Assembly (NCBI RefSeq): GCF_048771995.1
Contig: NC_133027.1
Location: forward strand, 57,163,501 to 57,227,500
Length of the DNA: 64,000 bases
Reading direction: 5' to 3'
DNA from: Taeniopygia guttata
Lineage: Eukaryota > Chordata > Aves > Passeriformes > Estrildidae
Of this stretch, positions 13,701 through 23,071 are shown piece by piece (position 1 is the stretch's first letter; each line of letters starts with the position of its first letter). The notes beneath the pieces are model-generated. The model was not told the origin of the DNA. It did no database searches and saw only the letters and a list, made by a program, of their open reading frames with translations. The position numbers and the translations under genes are program-made.

Positions 13701-14321
13701 CAGGTTTTGTCCTAAGATCAATAATGAAGCTATTTGCAAGTCTATAATTTTCAAACCTAAAATAATCTTGCTTGAAATGTACTTCAGTTAAATCCAGCAT
13801 TATTTAACAGTAGCTTTTGTTAGTAGTTTTTAAAGTAAGAGCAGTAAGTGGCTAGGCTTGAAGAAATAAATTCCTAGAAGATTGACATAAGTAAAAGACC
13901 TTATTTTACCTCAGCCACTCAGCTTCTTCTCTGGGCTATTTAAACCACTAAATTGAAAATCAGCCAAGCTGTTATGAAATTAAATTACAATATTATTTAA
14001 TTGTAATCTATCCATTGACAAATGTAGAACATCTTGCAGATTTACAAGAAAAGACTTTCACATGAAAAGTGTTCAGAGAAAAACTGTTAAGTTAGGAGAA
14101 ATGGGGGAGAACTTGTTATTGTCTGTGGTATGAAGTTGTGATTGTTAATAATATTAAGCTTTTTTTAAAGGTACTGTTGTTTTAATTTCTGATTCCTTGA
14201 ATTTTCTCTTCCTACTGCCTTCTTTTTTTTCTTTTTTAAAACTGTCTCAGGGCCAAACGTAAAGGCTGTTGCCAGTGCTGTGGAACAGATTTATCCATTC
14301 GTGTTTGAAAGCAGGAAATAA
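7572..14321 (+). CDS. TBPL1: TBPL1, TBP-like protein 1 (TLF/TRF2), whole coding span in six exons
   Basis: The coding sequence joins 7572-7706, 8316-8398, 9298-9361, 11109-11212, 11312-11406 and 14251-14321, 552 nt giving 183 residues. All introns are GT-AG and phases agree (0, 2, 0, 2, 1). The protein follows the human sequence almost residue for residue: it opens MDADSDVALDILITNVVCVF, contains RRLARSLQKLGFQVIFTDFK and ends VFESRK. It consists only of the two-repeat TBP-like saddle core, without the long N-terminal tail of TBP. Known for the family: a nuclear TBP paralogue that binds TFIIA and TFIIB but not canonical TATA boxes, directs transcription from TATA-less promoters and is needed in spermiogenesis. 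Oddity: the reading frame stops three codons before the human end (RKEIL in human, RK-stop here). Identity is very secure; the upstream untranslated exon is inferred. Confidence 0.97.
8316..8398 (+). CDS. TBPL1: TBPL1 exon 3
   Basis: Acceptor tttttag ends at 8315 and donor gtgagt starts at 8399. The exon encodes KVLMKLRKPRITATIWSSGK and then VICTGAT plus two bases of a serine codon. It is in phase with exon 2 and belongs to the first TBP-like repeat. Confidence 0.95.
9237..9257 (+). repeat. (TG)n microsatellite
   Basis: A perfect GT run of about ten units in TBPL1 intron 3, 40 bp upstream of the exon 4 acceptor. Confidence 0.9.
9298..9361 (+). CDS. TBPL1: TBPL1 exon 4
   Basis: Acceptor tttatag ends at 9297 and donor gtaact starts at 9362. 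The 64-nt exon completes the split serine and encodes EEEAKFGARRLARSLQKLGF followed by Q, the long helix that closes the first repeat. A (TG)n run lies about 40 bp upstream of the acceptor. Confidence 0.95.
10317..10381 (+). repeat. 12-bp tandem repeat near TTTCTAACTATC
   Basis: About five imperfect copies of a pyrimidine-rich 12-bp unit (ttctagttatct, ttctaactatct, ttccaactatct) in TBPL1 intron 4. Confidence 0.75.
11109..11212 (+). CDS. TBPL1: TBPL1 exon 5
   Basis: The acceptor is the purine-rich ttgaaaag ending at 11108; it is weak but fixed by exact continuity of Q-VIFTDFKVVNV. The donor gtatgt starts at 11213 in phase 2. The exon encodes the inter-repeat link and the start of the second repeat, through NNRPHA. 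Confidence 0.93.
11312..11406 (+). CDS. TBPL1: TBPL1 exon 6
   Basis: Intron 5 is only 99 bp. Acceptor ttttctag ends at 11311 and donor gtattt starts at 11407. The exon completes the split serine, encodes YEPELHPAVCYRIKSLRATL and then QIFSTGSITVT, and leaves one base of a glycine codon. These are the second-repeat sheet strands. Confidence 0.95.
11407..14250 (+). other. TBPL1 intron 6
   Basis: AT-rich intron of 2.8 kb. No repeats or RNA genes recognised; short ORFs on both strands look like chance. Confidence 0.6.
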
Positions 14322-14765
14322 ATTTTTAATTCACCACTTGATGGTTAGGTTCCCTAACCAAGCACCTTCAAAGACTGCTGCACATTGGACTAAAAGCAAA
14401 AAGGAAAACTGGACCAACTACAGCAGAGGAATACAGACTCTTTTACTTGCTCATGGCCACAGTAGAGACTCCAGTTCTTTTGGATTTTACTCTTAACAGT
14501 GCTGTATTGTAAAAACAGAAGTTTACAAGTTATGAAATTGCTGCTTTTAAAAAGACATTCTATTTATTTTTGCAGTAATTTCTGTGTATTCATAAGCAAA
14601 GCTGTCACGATGTGCACTACCTTTAAGACTTTTTTTTTTAGCTTGAGCTTGTGTTTTATTTGTGAATAGTCTTTTACATTTTTGTATGCTGAATATTGGG
14701 CACCAAAGAAGCTGTAAAAGTTATCTTTTTCACCTGATGAATGTGCACAAATAAAAATTTGGAAA
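14251..14765 (+). CDS. TBPL1: TBPL1 exon 7: last coding part and 3' UTR
   Basis: Acceptor actgtctcag ends at 14250. Coding 14251-14321 encodes G-PNVKAVASAVEQIYPFVFES then RK and TAA at 14319-14321. The following in-frame codons are ATT TTT TAA, so a GAA to TAA change would explain the loss of the last three residues known in human. The 3' UTR runs to an AATAAA at 14750-14755, so cleavage is expected near 14765-14780. The stop codon itself lies inside a second AATAAA (14317-14322). Confidence 0.9.
14750..14755 (+). other. TBPL1 polyadenylation signal AATAAA
   Basis: Canonical hexamer about 430 nt after the stop, preceded by U-rich 3' UTR. It is the most likely 3' end of TBPL1. Confidence 0.7.
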
Positions 14766-15084
14766 ATATTTCTCTTCATACCTGTTCTGTTATATTCCTT
14801 CCCTTTTTATATTACAATTAAAATTGTATAGTGGCAAATTAATTTGAAACAATGTAAGAATAGTCTTTTGCTGATACCTTCTGTTTCTGTTTGTAGTATG
14901 TGTAGAACTTCGTGCTTGGGCTAGATTGAAATCTATAGTAGTTAACGTATGTTTATCTGACAATGAAATTTGGTTTGTTCCCAGTTCTCTTAACTACATG
15001 CCAGACTTCAAGTATTTTCTTGTTGTTACATGAAGAGAAGACATTTCTAAATATAAATGTCTATAGCAACTGTTTTCCTGTAGA

Positions 15085-15558
15085 TGAATCGTAGAATACG
15101 CTGAGTTGGAAGGAAGCCATCAGGATCACCGAGTCCAACTCCTGGCCCTGTACATGACACCCCAAGAGTCACACCCTGTGCCTGAGAGCAGTGTTCAAAC
15201 GCTTCTCGAACTCTGTCAGGCTGGTGCTGTCACCACTCCCTGGGGAGCCTGTTCCAGTGCCCAACCACCCTCTGGGTGAAAAACTTTTTCCTGATATCGA
15301 TCCTAAACCTCCTCTGACTCAGCTTCATGCTGTTTCCTCAAGTCCTCTCAGTGGTCACGAGAGTGAAGAGATCAGTACCTGCCCTTCTGCTTCCCCTCGT
15401 GAGGATGTTGAAGACCACAATGAGGTCTCTCCTCAGTCTCCTCCAAGCTGAACAAACCAAGTGACCTCAGCCCCTCATAAGGCTTCCCCTCCAGACCCTT
15501 CACCATCCTTGTGGCCCTACCTTGGATGCTTTCTGATAGCTTAATTACATTATCAACT
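15085..15558 (-). mobile_element. CR1 LINE, 3' part, antisense
   Basis: On the plus strand it reads as the reverse of a CR1 tail: gagttggaaggaagccatc, gagtccaactcctggccctg, ccctggggagcctgttcc, ggtgaaaaactttttcctga. The plus-strand ORF at 15191-15451 comes from this repeat. It lies just beyond the TBPL1 3' end. Confidence 0.9.
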
Positions 15559-16312
15559 TATGAAGCTACTGTAGAAAAAACAACTGCCTTGTCCACCTAC
15601 TCAATGCAAAAGAAAAAAATTTAAATGTGAACTTCAGGAAAATTGTTGTGCTTCAACTGGAGAAGAAGTTGTGGTCACTCTAATCCAGCCCCAGCCTATT
15701 GCTGAATGATTAACACAGACCTTTTCTACACTCTTCTTACTGTATGCTGTTTTGATGACAGGAGCTGCCAACAAGCAGTGAAGCTTGATTCTGGCATGTA
15801 TTATTATTGGTATTAATCTTGGACTTGGAAGCCAGTAGATGTTTCTTTCAGTAAGTGCACATTTGAAGCAGAAGAGAGGTGAATGCTTAAAAGTAACTGC
15901 AAATGCTACTTTTAAAAAGATACAATAAATATGTATAAATGTATGTATGTCTTTTTTCCCTATCTCACTGAAGAGAAATGTAATACTGCTCTTGCATGTT
16001 GCAGGTAACATTCAGTCCTAGGGGGTACTAAAAATAGTAAACTGAGCTGTTACTGAACTAGAAATCACAGCTTCCAAAGAAAGGTGGAAGAACAGCTGGA
16101 GGAAGCAAAGGCCTGGCATGATGGATTTCATCTGCCTGAGGGGGTGGCGTAGAACTTGAGGCTGTCCATAGTGACATTGTACAGAAAGTATGTGAAGGAA
16201 GGAGTAGTATGGGAAATGCTTCACCAGATCACTCAGAACAAAACGAAAGAAAACTTTGCTGTAAGTTGTAAGGGGTATGATCATAAAGGCCATTTAGAAC
16301 TCTGTGTAGGTG

Positions 16313-17058
16313 TCAGAGAATGTTTTGGGTTAGAAGGGACCTTCAAGATCATCTAGTTCCAACTCCCCTGCCATGGGCCGGGACACCTTCCACTAGACCA
16401 GATTGCTCAGAGCTCCATCCAGCCTGGCCTTTAACACATCCAAGGATGGAGCAGCCACAACTCCAGGCAACCTGTTCCAGTGTTCACCATCTTTCTTCCT
16501 TATACCTAATCTAAACTTACCCTCTTTTAGTTTAAAGCTCCTCGTCCTTGTCCTGTCACTACATGCCCTCTCCATGGTTCTTATAGGTTACCTTCAGATA
16601 GTGGCAAGTCACAGTTAGGTCTTCTCTTTCTTTGTTTCCAGATAACAATTCCAATTCTCTCAGCATTTCCTCGAAGGATATGGGTTCCATCCATCTCATC
16701 ACCTTGATGGCCTCCTCTGGACTGATCCCAGCAGGTCCATCCAGAGCTGGATGCAGCACAGCAGGTGGGGTCTCACCAGAGCAGAGGGACAGAATCCCCT
16801 CCCTCATCCTGCTGGCCATGCTGCTTTGGATGCAGCCCAGGATAGAATTGGCTCTTTGGGATCCAGGTGCACATTGCTGGGTCATGTCCAGCCTCTCATC
16901 CACCAGAACTGCCAAGTCCTTCTGGGCATGGCTGTTCTCGATCTGTTCATTCCCAGCCTGTGTTGATACAAGGGGTTGCCTGGACCCACGTGCAGCACCC
17001 TGCACTTGGCCTTGTTAAAGCACATGAGATTTGCATGGGCCCACTTCTTGAGCTTCTA
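16313..17058 (-). mobile_element. CR1 LINE with remnant of reverse-transcriptase ORF end
   Basis: A longer CR1 copy covering the 3' tail and, on the minus strand at about 16745-17000, the C-terminal end of ORF2: residues like [18 protein letters not shown] and RANSILGCIQSSMASR. It is 5'-truncated and decayed, so inactive. Confidence 0.92.
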
Positions 17059-17059
17059 A

Positions 17060-18374
17060 GAGGGCTTATAACTATGAAATTATGAAGTTGTGCTCAATAG
17101 TCAGGGAATTCAATATAGCATGCTATGTGTAGGAAAGCTTGCTACACCTAGGTTTTCCAGTTTGTGTCAAATAATGTGGACCTTGGCACTCGTGACGTAA
17201 ATAAGGATTTTGTACACAGTCAAAAAGCAATGAACAAACCACCATTAGGGAACACTAGTTATTATTATTACAATTTTAAAAAGGGAAAATAGGAAGGTAT
17301 TTGAACAATGATCAAAATTGTAATGGGTTTTGAGGGACAAAGTGTAGTCCCAAACTGATTAATGAGGATTTGGCCATTACAACTACAATAGCTGTCATAG
17401 ATTAGGCTTGCCTTTTCGAATCAAATTACAAAGCTCTTGAGTGCTGCCAGTGAATATCTGGAGCTTTTATGAAGCATATGTGTCTCCTAAATTTATCTGT
17501 GGAGAAAGAGGAACATTTTGCTTTGTTAGTACTGTCACGTAGTGTGAAATCTGCCTCTTAGAATAAAAATGAAAGCTAATAATGAGGTGCAATGTATTAA
17601 AATGGGCACTGGTTCTTTTGAAGTGCTGCCTAGATCCATGCTAGCAGCTTGAAGCCTTTGTAACAATCCAGAACAGAGCCAAAAAGCACACTACCAAATT
17701 TGCAGGGTAATATTGAAAAGAATAATAGCAAATAAAAGATCCCTTGAAATGTATGCCTCCCTGTCCTTCTAGCGCTCTAAGGGAGCCTCAAACTATGAAA
17801 ACTACATTATAAAACATATGATGGAGGGCATCAGCTGGTGTATGCTTATTCTGAGAGCTAGCACTCCTTTTCCTACTGCTCTAAATAGGTAGGTCCCCAC
17901 CTCAGTTTGGAATAGGCCCTGATGCTGATGCTTTCTCCTGTGTGCACACACAGCCCCCCTTTCCCATCATCACCAGTTAGCATTTGTGTCTTTGCTGTGT
18001 TGTGCTGCCTCTACCCAGGCTCTCACTACCAACTCCTGCATGCTCAATAGGAGATCCAGGCCAGTGTGTCCCAGCATGATGGCTCTCACCTCCAGTGTGG
18101 GAAGCAATGCTTTGGATAAACTTACCTGTCAGTCATCTCTTCCTCAGTGACCAAGTTTCCTAGAGCACTGTTCATCTGATTTCTCCAGGTGGATCCCATG
18201 CAAAACTCCCCACAGTGCTCAGCTGTAGCACTGGCAGTGCCATAAAAAGTTCATTTCACATTCTTTACAGAGAAGGGTTGGTTCTATTTATACACCCCAC
18301 TAAGGGTAGTAGATTGATAACTCTGACTCATTGCTGGCTTGTGGGTTGTCACAGCTACTGGAACTTTTCCTGCA
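17060..18374. other. Region without recognised features
   Basis: AT-rich to mixed sequence between repeats. No exon with SLC2A12 tail similarity, no RNA gene and no clear repeat were seen. Confidence 0.45.
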
Positions 18375-18625
18375 ATTTCTAGCACCATTTTATCATTCTC
18401 GGACTTGCAGTTAGTGTTACCAGGGAAATTTGTGCTTTCGTTTTCAGAATTGTATGCTGCTTTTTTTCATGGATTTGCAAAGTTTTGAATTCCAACCCAG
18501 TCTTTCCCAGATTAGTGTTGCCTGCATATTTAATAAGCGTATTCTGTTCTGTAATCCAGTCCACTGATGAAGATACTGAATAATTTTAGATCTGGGACAA
18601 ATTTCTTTGTAGAGTGCTTCAGAGA
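18375..18625 (-). mobile_element. Old CR1/L3-like LINE fragment
   Basis: Plus-strand text such as tgcatatttaataagcgtat and ccagtccactgatgaagata resembles the reverse of ancient CR1/L3 elements ('aagtcattgatgaagatattgaa'). Strongly diverged. Confidence 0.45.
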
Positions 18626-20413
18626 TCCAGGGATGTGATTTGTAAAATGTATCCTTTTTTTCTCTTGTATTTTCATAATTGATGAGATGGTGAGTGCCAG
18701 CTCTGTGTCATCAGATGTGCAGGCTTTGTCATAAAAGACTGTACAATTATGGCTACATTTACAAGCTATATAAGGCTAAGTCTGTAGGACTACAATTGAG
18801 ACTGTAGCTATAATAATTTTTAAAATCCTTGACTACAACATCATCACTTGTAGGAGTTATCTGAAGGTCTATCACTGTCTCGTCAGTAAAACCAGTATTG
18901 AAACTATCCCTTCTTCAGGAATATGGCATTTTTATTTATTTGTTTCTGCACTAAATAGGTGTGCATAGGAAAAGTTTAGAAGAGCTTGCAATGATCCCAA
19001 AACCTGTAAACTGGGGAGACAATTTCTATGATATGTTCTAAGTTAAATTTGTTTCTGTAAGAACATTCAGAAAATTTATTACAGCAGAGGTGTCTGGAAA
19101 GCTACAATGCTAAGAAGGATTTTGCAGAAGCCCCTTTCACTAAATACAATGTAATAGCAATTAAAAGCCAGTACAGACTTGGATTGCATGTGCAAACATC
19201 TGCTATCTGGAGGCAGCTTTCAGAAAAGAGTACCAGCCAGAGCAAATGGGGACACAAAAGGAAATGCAAATAGTCCACTACCTGGTAAAGTCCAGGACCA
19301 GGAAATGGATTAATTTCCTGCAATATAGTCTTAAAATACAGTCAGTAACACTGAATATTACTGGATTTAATCCCAGGCACTTGTTAGTATAAGAATAATG
19401 TTGGCAGCATATTTGGAAGACTACCCAGAGTCACCTTTGTATTTCTGATTCTGAAGTTGACTCAGTAGAATGCATGATACTGATAACTGTCCTCCAGCAT
19501 AAACACGAAGCAGGTGAAGAGATTTTCATAGACATCAGTGCTATAAAATTAAGGCTGAGGTTGCTAAATGTAGCTAAATGTTTTGTGACTTCAGGCAAAT
19601 AATGGCCTTAGCTTCAATAGTTTGTTTTCAGGTCTTGAACATGAGCTCACTGTCTTGACTAGACTTGTGCATACAAATCTGTGATGTCAATATCTAGAAA
19701 TGCAACCATGTGAGAATCTGATCAGAACTGATCTGCTTTGCTCAGAAGTAAAACTTTATTTGTGCCAGTAAGTCACTTTTCTTTCAGTGCAGAACATAGT
19801 CAGGTGGTTTTAATGCTATGAGACAGCAAATAAAGTGGGATCACGTGCTTAGCTCAAACTAGTATCTGCACTCCAGCTGACTCTGTCAGTCTTCCAGCTG
19901 CCTCAAAGAAATGCTGGAAGAAATGCCACTTTGTGGCTACAGTGACAGCCAACATGCTTTTAAAGCATGCTTTGTTTTTGTTTTTGTTTTTTTTTTTCTT
20001 TTTTTTTTCTTTAAACAAGGAACCATTTATTTATGTGCTAATATATATTTATCTACTGATCATTCTAACAACATCTATTAACCCACTAAGAAAAAAATAC
20101 CAATGTTCTTTTATGGGAGCATATTAATAACCCTTTGTAGAGACTTGTTGAGTACTTTAGGATACACTTGCTAAGCAATAACCAAGAACTGGACATAATT
20201 TATGATCTGCAGTGATTACAGTTCCTTCTTGAATTCTCTGTGTGCTGCCATGTACCACAATTCTCACTTTCTGAATCCAAAAGTCAGTCTAGTGTGTCCT
20301 GTTTATTTTGACATCAACTCTGGTACCTTCAGTTTCCAACTTTCCTGGAAATGAGAGGCCAAAGAAATCCTCTCTTCTCTTCTGTAAGGCCATCATCAGT
20401 TTAGATTACTTTA

Positions 20414-20705
20414 TTATAGAATCAATAAGGTTGGAAATGAGCTCCAATATCATTGAGTTCAGTCTTTGACTAAACACCACCATGCCAACTAAACCACAGC
20501 ACTAAGTGCCACATCCCGTCGATTCTGGAACACTTCCAGAGAGGATGACTCCACCACCTCCCTGGGCAGCCCATTCCAATGCTTAACTGCCCTTTCAGTG
20601 AAAAAATTCTACCAGATACCCAGCCTGGACTTCACCTGGTCCAAACTTGAGGCCAATTCCTCTCAGTCTGTCACTGATTGCCTGGAAGAACAGGCCTACC
20701 CCCAC
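20414..20705 (-). mobile_element. CR1 LINE 3' fragment, antisense
   Basis: Recognised from ggttggaaatgagctccaat, ccaccacctccctgggcagc, ccattccaatgcttaactgc and the 'ctcagtctgtcactgattgc' block. Moderately diverged. Confidence 0.85.
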
Positions 20706-21086
20706 CTGGCTAGTTAAGAGAGTTGTAGAGAGTGACACATTTAGTGTCCCACATTAAACAATCTCACAATGTTTTCTGAGGAGTATTTCTGAGTTCACTG
20801 AATCCTGGCCCTACTGAGAAAATTTATGTAAAATTCCTCTTACAAGTTGACTGTGCTCTGCGTTATAAATAATTAAGTTCATCTGAACAAGATCCTTTTT
20901 CAGATCTTGTTAAGCTGAATCCTAAATTAATTTATAAAAAGTTTATATCCAGTAGTTCTGCACTAATGTCATCCTTTACATTCCATAGTTGTCCATTTTT
21001 TGGACATAGCATTGAACATAGCATTTTTTCCATAGCATTGTTTTCCCTAACTTGCCAACAGTTAACCCTTTTCAGCCCCGTTTTTG

Positions 21087-21183
21087 CTAGCCTAAACAGA
21101 CCTGTCTTTGGTAGGCTCCTCCTGTTGAGACTCTTTCTTCTTCCTGGCATCCTGATTCTTCTTTGCACTTCTTCCAGACTGAA
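21087..21183 (-). CDS. Candidate terminal coding exon of SLC2A12 (weak)
   Basis: After an acceptor-like attcaactacag (21184-21189, minus strand) the frame required by exon 4 stays open for 31 full codons to TAG at 21087-21089. It encodes a polar, charged tail containing CQEEERV, slightly like the HHQEELV of the human GLUT12 tail. The other two minus frames here are also open, and overall similarity is poor. If real, the protein would have 578 residues (human 617). The true exon may lie elsewhere between 14.8 and 22.9 kb. Confidence 0.2.
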
Positions 21184-21475
21184 CTGTAGTTGAATATGAA
21201 TAGGAGAATTGTGTGCAATATTCCAATTTCCATTCACCTCCTGTATGCAAGAGGTGAGTAACCTCAGGGGATCTGAGGGATGCTGGTTTAAAACAGAGTC
21301 TAGATTTCCAGTTAGTCATAAACTGTAACATTCTTTAATGTTGGCTGTAAATTGCCGCTGAAAGAAATACTACCAAGAAATAAAAGAGATAATACTTGTG
21401 TATAATAACGATACCACATGTCCCATAAGAGTGTGAGCATCACAAAGCATTTTCATTTTGTTTAATCAGTCTTTT

Positions 21476-21960
21476 GGTGAAGGCCGCTTTGCTTGCCCCG
21501 CGTCTAGTAGAGTTGCTCTTTCTCCCTCTCGGCAAGTTCCACCAGTTTCTCTCTGCGCTGGCTCGCCCCGCACAAGGGCGTCCTCACGTATTTCCTGCAG
21601 AAGCACAAAACCCCGCACGCGTTGGCCACTGCGGGCGGCCGGCAGCGCGCTCTCCCTGCGGCACACACTGAGCGCAGGGATGGGGGCCCGGCAGGACGGC
21701 AGAGCGCACCCCGCAGAGCCACCCCAGCGCCCGGGATGCCTCGGGATACCCCGGATGCCCCGGGACGCCCCGGGATGCTCCGGGATGCTCCGGGATACCC
21801 CGGGATGCCCCAGGACACTCCGGGATGCTCCGGGATGCCCCGGGCTGCCCCGGGACGCTCCGGCGGTACCGGCGCTCCCCCGCCTGCCCGCGCGGGGGCG
21901 GCCCCGCCGCACGCTCCGCCCGGCCGGGATGGATCCCTAAGAGGAGGGAGGGGAAGGGAC
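21476..21960. promoter_or_regulatory. Internal CpG-rich island
   Basis: An abrupt GC- and CpG-rich block in AT-rich sequence, downstream of SLC2A12 exon 4 and between CR1 copies. It contains the 10-bp minisatellite. Overlapping ORFs on both strands are explained by composition and repeat. It could be an orphan CpG island, a promoter of a non-coding transcript, or simply an expanded GC-rich repeat. Confidence 0.5.
21732..21863 (+). repeat. 10-bp minisatellite, unit CGGGATGCYC
   Basis: Thirteen head-to-tail units, all 10 bp except one of 9 bp, with changes mostly at the fifth to eighth positions. The junctions create CCCGGG palindromes and CpGs. The unit is not a multiple of three, so the repeat-like peptides in all frames are not evidence of coding. 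Confidence 0.93.
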
Positions 21961-22162
21961 AGCCCGAGGGCCAGCGGCAGGACTTAGTCCGTACACTAAT
22001 TAGTCTATAAACAAGCTCCGTCAAGCCTGGCTGAGTTGCAAATATTCTCCTGTAATCTAAAAAATACAAATACAGGATGATAATAAATTGTTCACATATT
22101 AATTACTTTAACTGCCAAAATAAAGTATATAGACTTGTAGGTTAGTTTATTATTATTTTTTA

Positions 22163-22450
22163 TTTTGGAGGTCTAAAAAGGCCTCTAAAATCATCAAGTC
22201 CAGCTCTTAACTGAACACTGCTATCTTTACCATGAGACCATGTCCCCAGGCACCAGATCTAGATAATTTTTTAACACCTCCACCGGTGATGATTCCATCA
22301 CTTCCCAGGGAAGCCTCTTCCAACACCCTACCACCCCTTCAGTAAAGAATTCTTTCCTAATATCCAATCTAATCCTCCCCTGATGCAATTTGAGACCTTC
22401 TTGTCCTGTCACTTGTTGCTTGGGAGAAGAGACTGACCCTCACCTGTCTA
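22163..22450 (-). mobile_element. CR1 LINE 3' fragment, antisense
   Basis: Recognised from atcatcaagtccagctctta, tcacttcccagggaagcctc, ttctttcctaatatccaatc and cttcttgtcctgtcacttgt on the plus strand. Confidence 0.85.
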
Positions 22451-22814
22451 CAGCATTCAGTAAAGACATAAGAAAAGCTCATCTAACAGCAGCTATCAAA
22501 ATCCACATGGAGCCATGAAGTGACATCCAGAACAAGCCAATTTGAAATACAGGGTCTCTCCCTCCCGTTTTCTGCATGCAACCCAAAACACACAGTCCTA
22601 AATGCAAGATCAGGGTCACCCTCCCATCCAGGAATACCAGACAGCAAAAGTGTTGGGGAGCCAGGCTTGGCTGCAGGACCTCAAAAAATACCTTGCCTTT
22701 AGGGCCAGTCCTTCAGCACCAACAAAATGTTTGGTTGGCTGCTGAGATCAACATGTGCAAGCTCAAGCCTTGAGAGAATCAGAATTTTCCTTTAGTTTCC
22801 TTTTTCCCCAATAG

Positions 22815-22857
22815 TTTTTTTTTGTTTGTTTGTTTGTTTGTTTTTTTTTTTTTTTTT
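22815..22857 (+). repeat. (TTTG)n and poly-T tract
   Basis: Low-complexity T-rich run with five TTTG units just downstream of SLC2A12 exon 4 (minus strand A-rich). Confidence 0.85.
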
Positions 22858-22938
22858 AATATGTGATGCTGAAAGGCTTTGCTTTGTCCCTCTGACACTT
22901 GGGGGATGCAGACACATGCTTGGATGCTTGGTACTTAC

Positions 22939-23071
22939 TGTTTAGCTAGTTCCATGGATATTTGCTCCAAGGAGCATCCTTTTGTCTCTGGTATAAACAT
23001 GATAACAAAAGCCAGTGATGCTAGACTCATTATTGTGTAAATGAAGCACACCCAGGACAAGCCAATGAGCT
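22939..23071 (-). CDS. SLC2A12: SLC2A12 exon 4
   Basis: Acceptor ttcctttgtag ends at 23072 and the donor reads aaaca|gtaagt at 22939/22938. It completes a split E and encodes [20 protein letters not shown], then [20 protein letters not shown] and LAK: TM11-12 and the conserved PETKG tail motif. The donor has A rather than G at the last exon base. If the intron is retained, translation stops after one more residue (AAA CAG TAA), giving a short tail ELAKQ. Confidence 0.93.

Noticed and set aside
15191..15451. 86-codon plus-strand ORF
   Set aside because: It is the reverse of a CR1 3' end.
16559..17018. Overlapping ORFs on both strands
   Set aside because: The minus-strand frame carries a decayed CR1 ORF2 end; the others are shadows of it.
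21458..22069. Repeat-peptide ORFs with PGMLRDAPG-like units
   Set aside because: The 10-bp minisatellite opens several frames on both strands; the unit is not a multiple of three.
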